DNA from: Acanthosepion lycidas | Lineage: Eukaryota > Mollusca > Cephalopoda > Sepiida > Sepiidae | Length of the DNA: 64,000 bases | Assembly (NCBI GenBank): GCA_963932145.1 | Contig: OZ010616.1 | Span: forward strand, 54,527,418 to 54,591,417 | Direction of reading: 5' to 3' | Shown: positions 54,690-64,000 of the stretch, in pieces | How the letters are laid out: every line of letters begins with the position of its first letter | Numbering within the stretch: the stretch's first letter is position 1 | The notes under the pieces: model-generated | Databases searched by the model: none | What the model was told of the DNA's origin: nothing | The model's input: the letters and a program-made list of their open reading frames with translations, nothing else | Position numbers and translations under genes: made by a program

Positions 54690-55370
54690 ATATAATAAAT
54701 GCAAATGTCAGTGTGTCACACTTTTTCAACTTTACTGCTAGAAGCTGCATACCAACATATCATACCATTTTTGAATCAGACCGACTGTGATCAAATTAAA
54801 AACATTCCAGCCTGGATCCAGATCTGTAATCCTGAAATTTTGGATTAGCAAATTTTCATTACTGTGATTTTTTTCAGCAATGTTTTTTATGTGATTTTTT
54901 TGCAACAAATTTTTTTGTACAATAACAATTTTTATAAATTTAAAATAAATTTGGAAATAATCAAAATTAATTGGGAAAATCACCTATGAAATAAAAGTAA
55001 TTGTTTGTACAGAAAGTAAAGACCTACATACATCAAATTGTCTTTAAATTAAGTGGTGGCAGAAGAATTATCATTTTACAAAGTTAAGCTTAAATATTAA
55101 TGTAATACTTAAATGCAGCAATCAATTTTGAGTTCTTCTGTAGTTTATTGTTGCTTATAACATCTACTCCTCCCTATGAAGGTACAATCAAGAGCCCTCC
55201 ACAGGAGCTAGTTTAAATGCTGCCTGATAGGGTGGATTTTAAGATATTATTATTATAAATGTTATATCTAGTAGATACACATATTGAATAAACATCTTTG
55301 TTTTTGAAACAGTGTAATTCGATATCTATTAGTCTGAGTATTTGAAATTCTTAATAAAGTCATTTTTTTG
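54690..55370 (+). mobile_element. Element A, near-complete copy
   Basis: Starts ATGCAAATGTCAGTGTGTCA and carries the whole block series to CAGGAGCTAGTTTAAATGCT, TTATATCTAGTAGATACACA and the tail TCTGAGTATTTGAAATTC. Ends at a T18 run (55377-55394). Confidence 0.75.
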
Positions 55371-55424
55371 GCAGGTTTTTTTTTTTTTTTTTTTGATTGA
55401 GTCACTGTATTCAATCAACACTTT

Positions 55425-55745
55425 TATCCACTCAAGGACAGATGGCCCAGTGGATAAAAGCATTGTTTGAATACAATGACTTGACCAAAAGAGTTGAGAG
55501 TTCAATACCTGGCTACAGCTGAGGTCAATAAAAACTTGCAGAGTTGAATTAAAGAGAGATAACTGATATTGAGACAGAAGAAGCATAGCATGTGGAACTA
55601 GAATAATCTATCCTGGTATACAAAATAAAAGGTTTAGTTCAAAATTCCAATCACCTGAAGAAGGTTGGAGCACACAATGGGCGAAACAATGTGAATATGG
55701 CAATAAAGATAAGGACAACAGTCCAAACAATGTAAATAGTGTAAA
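55425..55745 (+). mobile_element. tRNA-derived SINE B
   Basis: Head GGACAGATGGCCCAGTGGAT with A box TGGCCCAGTGG and B box GAGTTCAATACC. Body TAGCATGTGGAACTAGAATA, CACCTGAAGAAGGTTGGAG and GCGAAACAATG, with tail GATAAGGACAACAGTCC. CTGAAGA (55655-55661) and GAAAC (55683-55687) are intact. Confidence 0.75.
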
Positions 55746-55749
55746 TAAT

Positions 55750-57540
55750 TACAATACCTCATCTCAGAAATACAGAGAAAGAGTTTGAAAAAATTCATAT
55801 GCCAAAAATAAAGATGATTTCAAAATTTAAGTTATTATTATGAATTACTTGTAATTGCATGCATGACTCCCAGTATAAATAGTTATAAATAATTATTGAC
55901 CAATCATTGTGATATTTTTGCATTATATCAAGTATTAAGAATATAGTAACTAGGGTCTGCAAATTGGAGGAGAGAGTTATCAATGATAATATTTGAACTT
56001 CAAATCTGTGGTTATCTCCCTTTACCTCTCCATCTGCTTTTTTTTGTAAATGTACTCTTTATCATATAAAATTTGGAGAGGCATGAGCAAATTTTCATTC
56101 CAAAAATGCAACCCAAACAAAAAGTTTGGGAAACACTGCTCTAAAGTAAACAGAATTATCCGTTCTTTCCCACATATAAAAGCAATGTAAGTTTGAACCC
56201 TACCAAAAGGTACCTTTTCTTTATTAAGGCTCTCAAATGCACAGGCTGGTAGATGTAATTTATACTGTTTAAAAAAAAAAGGGATGTCTACTCAGACACA
56301 CATATCCCCTAAATATAATGTTTATAGTAATAAGGAATATATGGAATGTATCTGTGGAATGTACATTCATCTTTTGACACATAAATTAGTAATGATTTTA
56401 TCAGCAATTGAACAACCTCCATGAGGCTCAAAGCCAATCCCAAGTTCATAAGCAACATCTCTTTTTTTCATCTAGATAACATGAAAAATACAACACTGCA
56501 ATAGGACTATACAGACTCACATTTCTGGGACAGAGTAGAAAACCTCCCTACCACCATCTTTTCTCCATCTAAATAAATAAATACTGGAGAATAAGGAAGG
56601 GAGAGTCAGGAAATATAAGGAAAAAAAATGAATTCATCAAGTTCTCCAGCTGGACCAAGAAAAACTGACAAAGTTCACTGCAGCCTTTAGGGAAGAATTA
56701 AGCAAAATATTTACAGTAAAGAAGAGATTGCGATCATATATTGATCATGGTCAAAGCTTTACTGGGTAAAATATTACAGATATAAAAGAAGGTTTATATT
56801 AACTATTAGTTAAATGAAATAATAATTATTGTTACTACGTTTTTAGTATTTTAAGATAATTTTGGATTTTAATATTTAATAGTGTACCCATGGCATCAAA
56901 AATGATGGCAATTGTTAGAAAGTTTTAACAGTGAGATGCAATGAAACAAAAGTCTTGAAACAATGTATTGAGATTCAATAAAGTAGAAATAAAGAATTCA
57001 CAACCAAAATGGAGGTCAATGAGCTGTTTAATTAATCCGTTTCCTTCATAATATTTTAGTCATTCAATGGTATCCATGAATCATTGATTACTCCTGGTAT
57101 TATATAAATTGCTTTTTGCTCAATACCTTTTTATGATAAACAGTGAAATGTAAATATCATTCAGAAGAAAAAGATTAGCAACAGAACAACATATATAGTG
57201 GCACAAAATCTATTTCAAGATCAACTCAAAGCAAAATGATCCCTTAATAGATAAAGGTATCTGAATGCCTCAGACAAAAGACTTGAACAAATAAGACTGC
57301 AATCTAATATACATAAGCGTAAAGGAACTGATTAATTAAATGGTTCATTTTGCTTGGGATCTAATTTTGTCTACATGCAAATAAATATTTTATTTGTATA
57401 GATGATTAAAATGACTAAGCGAAGTTGATTTATCTCCCTTTATAGTACAGATAGGACAGGAAAGATATAAATAAATACACATTGATAATTATCATAAGGT
57501 TTAATTCTAAATATTGTTGAATTTATAAATAGCTTATATG
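55750..57540. other. AT-rich sequence with an element A-type tail fragment
   Basis: A short minus-strand tail fragment (56226-56310: AGGCTGGTAGATGTAATTTA) is the only recognised piece. Confidence 0.5.
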
Positions 57541-57544
57541 AAGA

Positions 57545-58450
57545 CAAAAGCAGCTAGGAAAAACATCCTTGTAGCTAATCAATATTTGATTAACAATGAA
57601 GTCTCCTTGATTTTGTTAATATTTCCATGTTTATTGCCATCATCCTCATAACATTATCTACATCTAGAAAGGATGAAAGCAACTATGAAAAACATCCTTG
57701 TAGCTAATCAATATTTGATTAATTATCAAGTCTCCTTGATTTGGTTAATATTTCCATGTTTATTGCCAACATCCTCATAACATTATCTACATCTCGAAAG
57801 GATGAAAGCAACTATGAAAAACATCCTTGTAGCTAATCAATATTTGATTAATTATCAAGTCTCCTTGATTTGGTTAATATTTCCATGTTTATTGCCAACA
57901 TCCTCATAACATTATCTACATCTAGAAAGGATGAAAGCAACTGTGAAAAACATCCTTGTAGCTAATCAATATTTGATTAATAATCAAGTCTCCTTGATTT
58001 GGTTAATATTTCCATGTTTATTGCCATCATCCTCATAACATTATCTACATCTAGAAAGGATGAAAGCAACTATGAAAAACATCCTTGTAGCTAATGAATA
58101 TTTGATTAACAATCAAGTCGCCTTGATTTGGTTAATATTTCCATGTTTATTGCCATCATCCTCATAACATTATCTACATCTAGAAAGGATGAAAGCAACT
58201 GTGAAAAACATCCTTGTAGCTAATCAATATTTGATTAAGAATCAAGTCTCCTTGATTTGGTTAATATTTCCATGTTTATTGCCATCATCCTCATAACATT
58301 ATCTCCATCTAGAAAGGATGAAAGCAACTATGAAAAACATCCTTGTAGCTAATCAATATTTGATTAAGAATCAAGTCTCCTTGATTTGGTTAATATTTCC
58401 ATGTTTATTACGCTCATCCTCATAACATTATCTACATCTAGAAAGGATGA
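57545..58450 (+). repeat. 129-bp satellite array 2, about seven units
   Basis: GAAAGGATGAAAGCA recurs at exactly 129-base spacing (57667, 57796, 57925, 58054, 58183, 58312, 58441), preceded by a decayed first unit. The consensus and orientation match the array at 19505-20745. The third and fourth diagnostic sites (GTAGC, CTCC) are uniform here, so the two-unit alternation of array 1 is absent. Confidence 0.95.
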
Positions 58451-58459
58451 AGTCTTTTT

Positions 58460-59830
58460 GATTTAGTTTGAATAGTATCCCAATATTTTTAGTATTTTTA
58501 ATATTAGTATTTTATCAGAGAAGACATCATTCTGCATATAGACACTCCCCTGTTAATAGTGAGATATTATTAAGTTAGTTTGTGTATTGTCTGAAAGACT
58601 ATTACTTTTAATAAAGATATTAATCAAATTTTGTTTGAGACTTTGATATTTTACAGCAGAAACTATTCAAATGATTAAGAATGATAAATGAATAAAATTT
58701 TAGTAAAAATGCTTCAAATTTGATCAGGAATTCAGTGAAAAGAATCCATGTTTCGTAAGCTATTCAATAAGCAGAATACCTTTAAATGTTGCCTGCAATC
58801 AAAATAAATCATCAACTGACAGTATAAGAATTATGAGTGCTACTAAATGTCTATTCTTTATATCTCAATTTGGGTTTCAGGCAAAATATATCATTGGGCA
58901 TGTCACTGTCCCTACCCCCTACAATTTAAATTTAGCATTTAACTTCTAGCTTTACTCAAAACTAAAACCACTATTGAAAATTAAAAAATTGGCACTACAC
59001 AATCTTATAACTGCTTTTATATTATGTTAGAGAAATCTCAGCATAATATATATCTACATCAAGCAACTAAGTTTTCTCAAGATTTTTTTTAATCATGTTA
59101 CATTTTACCAAGCTATCAAAAGCCAAAATCTCTAAAACAGGTCAACAAGAACCACATATCCTATAATTAATAGGTATCTTTTATTTCTAAATTTATTGTT
59201 GTTATATTTAGTGGTCTTCTTGATATTATTGTAATTGTTATGAGTTTATATTGATGTGCTGGTGTCAGTGCAAGTAGATACAAGTCTATTCTGAATCTGT
59301 GTCTATGAATGAAAAACTAACCATGTCAACTTCTCACTGATTTATAGTTGGTTGAAGGTGATACTGGATAGCTACTCATACCATTGTCAAGTGCCATTGT
59401 TTAACAACTTGTGAGCATTCTACTAAACATGGGGAATATTATTAGGGACAGTTAACAATGTTTAGAAGTAGAATTCTTTGACGAGTTCATCCAAGTTTTA
59501 CTACTTATTCATGATATAGCACTCTTTTCTCCACCCTCCTGTCAATCAACCAAACAAGGAATTGTTATTTTAGAAAGGAGTAGGTTGGCTAGAAAAAGAA
59601 ATTAAAACGTTTCTTTAAAGGTGTTATTTAAGCCATTATTTCCCTTGAACATTTAATAATTGGTACTCATATTTTGATAACAAATTACAAATTATGTTAT
59701 TTATTATGAATAAATGTTTATTCATATTGACTTTTTAGATATATTTTTAGTTATATCTGAATTTTTCATATATATTTATATATGTATATTTACATGTGTC
59801 TTTTTGTGTGTGTATGTATATATGTAATAT
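58460..59830. other. AT-rich sequence without recognised feature
   Basis: No exon or repeat recognised. Confidence 0.5.
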
Positions 59831-59834
59831 ATGA

Positions 59835-59837
<3 letters not shown>

Positions 59838-59874
<37 letters not shown>

Positions 59875-60438
59875 CACATATAACTAAAAATATATCTAAA
59901 TATATCTAAAGATAATATAAATAAATATTTATAAAAATAAAATATATACATATATATTACAATGAATCATTCATACAAAAAGTAGATTATTAAAGTTAAT
60001 GATTATCAAAATGGCGAAATCCCTTCACTAACAAAATTTTAAAAGTGCAGTAACCTACAAATCACTCGATGAATGTTATGATCCTTGTTTTTAAAAAATT
60101 ATAAGCTTTATAAAGTCTTCCTTTAATACACAAGTACTTTTGACTGTACATTCAGTCATCTTCAGGAATGGAAATTATTTTTTTTTTGGTAAAATTCAGG
60201 TAGCATCTGAGATGAAAAAATATAATGCCAATCAAAATATGTATTTTTTTTTTTAAATGTGTTATTGATAACGAATACAAACTTTTAGAGCATGCAGTTG
60301 CTAAGGTAGAATTTTTTCGAAAATTTAAGAGAGTGCGTTTTTTATTGATATGGCAATTTGAGAATTTTTGTTGTTGTAGGAGTTTATCAGTCAATGTGTC
60401 ATGAACTAAATAGTTCAATAAATAGAGTAATGTCTCAG

Positions 60439-60476
<38 letters not shown>

Positions 60477-60648
60477 GGAGAGAGTGAGTGATCTGATATA
60501 ACAATATATAGTTTTGTATAATTTGATATATCAACAAACAATTACAAAAATATGACAAACTAAAAAGGTTTTGTTGCGATGCATTTCATCCGTTAAGATT
60601 TCATCGGACTGGGCTTTGGTGATGTTGCCAGATGTATATATATTAGTA

Positions 60649-60707
<59 letters not shown>

Positions 60708-60722
60708 CGCATATATATATAT
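59838..60722. repeat. (TA)n arrays and a CCGATGA-type repeat segment
   Basis: (TA)n at 59838-59870, 60440-60474, 60657-60692 and 60712-60726 (TG between). At 60607-60584 the minus strand reads CCGATGA, a 16-base hairpin region, then GAAATGCATCGCAACA. This is the best-preserved member of the type seen at 8130-8190. A poly-T run lies at 60177-60186. Confidence 0.75.
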
Positions 60723-60739
60723 ATATTTTTAGGCATTTA

Positions 60740-60917
60740 AAACAACATGCCTGCCCGCACACACAATTACATAAAATACTTGTTGAAAACACAATTATAC
60801 TTCGACATCACTAGACAAAAACTAAAAATCCTTGAAGTATTATACATCAAACAATTGAAACCCAACCTAAACAAAATCAATTATGGCATCTCTACAAATA
60901 TTCTTAAATGTCTATAA
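60740..60917 (+). pseudogene. Penelope-like element, C-terminal end of the GIY-YIG ORF
   Basis: One frame is open for about 59 codons to a TAA: FDITRQKLKILEVLYIKQLK, PNLNKINYGISTNILKCL. This matches the end of PLE endonuclease domains (KILEALYIKxxKPxLN), the region after the catalytic Glu. It is followed directly by the sequence that precedes a PLE N-terminus (60918-61285). Confidence 0.7.
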
Positions 60918-61285
60918 TTGGTAACAGAAGCCATTGGTTTATACCAACGGCTTTCGATTCACTCTCGTGTGATCATGTGTGACGTCATGAGATGCGGTGC
61001 GATTTTCACTTCTAGCGTCTTATATGCACATGTTTATCGTTGCTTAGAAATCTTTTATGTAAACATTGACAGACTATCATCACTGTCGTGTCCGTATATT
61101 GTTTAATATGTTGTAATTGACATCTTTGATAATGGCTTAAGTAAGCCGAAAGCTTAGATTGTATAAAAAAAATATGGATCAATATTGTGAATTTCTTCTT
61201 CGTTAAACTTATCAGACGTTATGAAAAAGATTTACATAAAATAAATAGACAACACTTGTCTATATTGTTTAATGAAACATGTATA
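60918..61285 (+). mobile_element. PLE terminal region (pLTR-like) and start of the next ORF
   Basis: Begins with a small palindrome (AGCCATTGGTTTATACCAAC, GGCT), continues GTGTGACGTCATGAGATGCG and the TTGATAATGGCTTAAGTAAG, CCGAAAGC hairpin. It then reads [27 protein letters not shown] up to a (TA)n array. The same series occurs at 63160-63370 and, inverted, 63175-62785. Its position right after a PLE C-terminus is what a head-to-tail PLE pair produces. Confidence 0.65.
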
Positions 61286-61298
61286 TATATATATATGC

Positions 61299-61341
<43 letters not shown>
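61281..61341. repeat. (TA)n arrays
   Basis: Two TA runs separated by GCATATGTGTG, where the PLE N-terminal exon homology stops. Confidence 0.9.
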
Positions 61342-61349
<8 letters not shown>

Positions 61350-61419
61350 CACACAGACAAAGTACTGTGATTAAGATCTTTATTTAATTTTTCATGTGTT
61401 AGAACAAGTGTTTTCTTTT

Positions 61420-61960
61420 CTGGATACAGAGTGTGTAAAAACTGATAATGATACTGAACACACAGTCAAAAATAACAAATATTTTCTACAAAAGACAAAT
61501 GCATGTCAACTACAAACAAGATGAATCTTCACTTAAAAATATCTTAGAAATACACTACTCCAATTGACTTGAACAAAAAAAAAAAAAATAATTATCTACT
61601 ACAAAAAATTTAAAACAACCAACCTTATCCTCAAAAATTAACAACAGACCAGAAAAATCAAAATTACAATGAACATACATTATTTATGAGTTCAAATGCC
61701 CCTTAAGGATCAGTGTTCCTGATCAAATCAAACTCATAAATAATTACATCAGTCACATGACTACATGCCTATCCAGACACCTTATGTTACACTTATCAAA
61801 CGACAGCTCCATTAGAACCCATTTAAACACTCATACAAACTTACCAAACTCATCAACCTGTAAAAAAAAGATTTAAAATAATAGAAGCCTTAATAAAAAA
61901 AAAAAAGCCAATACTCAATAATATTGACTACAAACATGGCCACAACGTGTTGTGTTCAGA
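61420..61960 (+). pseudogene. Penelope-like element, GIY-YIG region (broken)
   Basis: Frame pieces read KTTNLIL, NNRPEKSKLQ-stop-TYIIY, EFKCPLRIS and then, after a short degraded stretch, TTCLSRHLMLHLSNDSSIRT, HLNTHTNLPNSS. This is the PLE endonuclease from the IYxFxCPL...YIGxTxxxLxxRLxxH segment. The YIG residues fall in the degraded stretch. Poly-A interruptions at 61568-61580 and 61896-61906. Confidence 0.65.
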
Positions 61961-61999
61961 AAATTAAAACATAAATTCTAGAAATAGACACACAACCAA

Positions 62000-62169
62000 T
62001 ACACCCAGTTAAAAAGCAAAAATGAAATCATCCTTGATAATGCCTAAACATATAGCAGAAAGTGCTCAAAATTACAGAACATCTGTACAGTTTTTATGCA
62101 CATCGTGTCCAGAAAAGACATTTGTCCAAACACAAGAAAAAGTAAATAAAAAGCTTAATTGCGGTAACT

Positions 62170-62236
<67 letters not shown>

Positions 62237-62345
62237 TTAGTAGTGTATATATATTTTTCTGATGATGATGGCCATGCTGGCTGAAACTAGTTGAAGAATC
62301 TAACTAAAACAAAAAAATATTAATATACAACACAATGTGCCTGAA
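62000..62345 (+). repeat. Unrecognised segment, long (TA)n array and CTGATGA hairpin
   Basis: A 50-codon frame before the array (CTSCPEKTFVQTQEKVNKK) is unrecognised. (TA)n at 62177-62233 is followed by CTGATGA (62259-62265), a GGCC/GGCT stem and GAAAC (62283-62287). This resembles the motif at the end of PLE-type repeats. Confidence 0.55.
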
Positions 62346-62406
62346 AATTTAAATTTTTTAATATTTTTTATTGTTGAAATCATATATATATGTGCATGTT
62401 AGTAGA

Positions 62407-62408
<2 letters not shown>

Positions 62409-62458
<50 letters not shown>

Positions 62459-62650
62459 ACACACACACTTCTATGTAGCTAAATGCTATAGTACATCACA
62501 TATTTTCCACAAACTTTCTCAAATATTCAGGACAGTAAATGTAATTAATACTGTTTAATTAAAAGCTGAGCATTTATTTAAATAAATAGTATCTATAAAA
62601 AAAACAAACAGAAAAATGAGCTGTAATACAGTGAAACAGTGTCTGTGGAT

Positions 62651-62731
<81 letters not shown>

Positions 62732-62762
62732 CATGTGTTTATATATATATATATATATATAT
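62409..62762. repeat. Three long (TA)n arrays
   Basis: (TA)n at about 62409-62448 and 62655-62727, then 62740-62762; the middle one exceeds 35 units. CA/TG tracts flank the first. An element A-type tail (minus) lies at 62515-62575. Confidence 0.95.
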
Positions 62763-62784
62763 AAATTGTGTATATTTAGGCAGC

Positions 62785-63175
62785 AATTTATCATTAATGC
62801 ATGTTTCATTAAATAATATAGATAAGTTTTGTCTTTTTATTTTCAGTAAGTTCCTTTCATATTGTCTGATAAGCTTAATAACATTATCATTGAAAGACGA
62901 AAGGAAATCGCCAAATTGATACATGTTTAAATCCAATCTAAGCTTTTAACTTACATAAGCCATTATCAATGATGACATTTACTTTTCAATATATCAACCA
63001 ATACACGGAACAATAATGATAGTCTGTTTTTGTTGCATGAAAAATTTCAAAGCAACGACTAATTCAAGAAAACAAGACGCGGAAGCGAAAATCGCGTAGC
63101 ATCTTGTGACATCATACATGACTGCATGAGAGTGAAAACAAGAAGTATTAAGTTTGGGAAGCCATTGGTATATAC
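62785..63175 (-). mobile_element. PLE terminal region and N-terminal exon, inverted copy
   Basis: Minus strand: terminal region (TATACCAATGGC, TGATGTCACAAGATGCTAC, CGATTTTCGCTTCCGCG), then TTGATAATGGCTTATGTAAG and the frame [56 protein letters not shown], ending at a TA array. The N-terminal PLE region is thought to bind the template RNA; here it is isolated. Confidence 0.65.
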
Positions 63176-63375
63176 CAGTGGTATATATATCATCTTTGAT
63201 AATGGCTTATGTAAGCCGAAAGCTTAGATTGGATTTAAACATGTATCAATATGGTGTTTTCCTTTCGTCTTTCAATGATAATGTGATTAAGCATATCAGA
63301 CAATATGAAAGAAACTTACTTAAAATAAATACACAAAACTTGTTTATATTATTTAATGAAACATGCATCAATATA
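63176..63375 (+). mobile_element. PLE N-terminal exon, plus-strand copy
   Basis: Frame [56 protein letters not shown], ending in a (TA)n array at 63370. It diverges head-to-head from the 62785-63175 copy at the palindrome CCATTGGTATATACCAGTGG. Confidence 0.65.
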
Positions 63376-63448
63376 TATATATATGTGTGTGTTTCTGTGT
63401 GTATATATATATATTATATACTCACATACAGTGATCCAGATTTTTCAA

Positions 63449-63561
63449 TGCTATCCATTTTGAGCATTAAAACTGATATCAATCAATCAAATTTTCAGAA
63501 TAATCTATTCTGAAAATTTGGTTGATTGATATCAATTTTATTGTCTGAAAATGGATAGAAT
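63449..63561. repeat. Inverted repeat, ~50-bp arms
   Basis: CTATCCATTTTGAGCATTAA and CAATCAATCAAATTTTCAGA in the left arm pair with TCTGAAAATTTGGTTGATTG and AAAATGGATAG in the right arm. The axis is near 63505. Confidence 0.85.
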
Positions 63562-63789
63562 TTTTAAAAAAATACATAAATAGTAATAGTTTCAGCCTTT
63601 AATGACCTATCCTTACTAAAGAAAATATTTTATTATCTTGTTTTGAAGGTATTAGGACTTTTTATACAAAAAAATAAATAAAAATTAATAAGTCTAACAT
63701 TAATGTTTATCTTTAAACCGCTTCAAAAAAATATAGGCTGGATAAACGTTTGATAACTATAATATCCTATATTACTGAAAAAAATTATT

Positions 63790-64000
63790 TTGTATGTTAA
63801 GATAGGCACCAAATGGCACAAGGACATCTGCAAAAGAGGGCAATGGATATCAAAAGGTGGGAAGACATCACCAATGACTGATCACTCATGCTGGAGACAG
63901 GATTTACACCAAAAGATGGAGTGAGGAGAGAAAAAGTAGAGTCTTGCCAACAGGGCAGAGGGAGGGGAGAAGCTTGCTCAAAGGAAAAGAAGCTACATAG
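63790..64000 (+). pseudogene. LINE family e, C-terminal fragment, cut by window end
   Basis: Frames give KWHKDICKRG, then MDIKRWEDITND-stop-SLML, matching the WHKDICKRDLKxxxIxxxxWEDLxxDR pattern at the end of an RTE-like polyprotein, also seen at 32105-32560. Frameshifted and stopped. Confidence 0.6.

Noticed and set aside
60152..60541. 129-codon frame as a gene
   Set aside because: Includes a TA-array segment and Lys/Ile/Leu-rich AT sequence. No domain recognised.

Overview
The window is AT-rich, non-coding animal DNA packed with transposon debris. No intact host gene, tRNA gene or rRNA gene is visible over 64 kb. The combination of several decayed LINE families, Penelope-like elements (PLEs) with GIY-YIG ends, tRNA- and 5S-derived SINEs, mariner and pogo MITEs, and more than 40 long (TA)n arrays fits the repeat-rich intergenic or intronic DNA of a mollusc. 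A coleoid cephalopod such as an octopus is most likely. That assignment is an inference from repeat style and remembered peptide signatures, not from a host gene.

Layout. 0-6 kb: a LINE 3' end, a 28-bp minisatellite, a pogo/Tigger-type non-autonomous DNA transposon, a 5S-headed SINE, a tRNA-headed SINE and a LINE C-terminus. 6-11 kb: copies of an unnamed ~0.65 kb element (element A), a possible orphan exon on the minus strand (8.6 kb), and a PLE fragment split by a mariner-type MITE. 11-19 kb: a second LINE family, minisatellites, SINEs and a dense microsatellite cluster with a foldback around a (TA)n core. 19.5-20.75 kb: a satellite of about 9.6 units of 129 bp with a visible two-unit higher-order pattern. 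21-26 kb: LINE ends, a probable LTR, element A interrupted by a foreign insert, and two decayed zinc-finger motifs. 26-33 kb: SINEs, a duplicated block, a second MITE and LINE fragments. 34-42.6 kb: element A, a third MITE, several palindromes (the largest with arms of about 350 bp), a LINE reverse-transcriptase piece, a mariner N-terminus and a PLE reverse-transcriptase N-terminus. 42.6-53 kb: SINEs, five LINE 3' ends on one strand, a mariner C-terminus, a solo LTR, a 40-bp minisatellite and a pogo MITE. 54-58.5 kb: element A, a SINE and a second array of the same 129-bp satellite. 59.8-63.6 kb: a PLE nest with one head-to-tail junction and one head-to-head junction. The last 200 bases hold another LINE C-terminus cut by the window edge.

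The pieces do not form a host pathway. They record layered insertion: MITEs inside PLEs and TA arrays, LINE poly-A tails abutting older LINEs, and SINEs carrying segments seen elsewhere. The observations most worth checking are the two related 129-bp arrays, a hammerhead-ribozyme-like core (CUGANGA, stem, GAAA) that recurs in several otherwise different repeats, the 5S plus tRNA-type composite SINE, and the repeated coincidence of element breakpoints with (TA)n arrays.

All coordinates of decayed repeats are approximate, usually within 10-30 bases, because they were set by eye.
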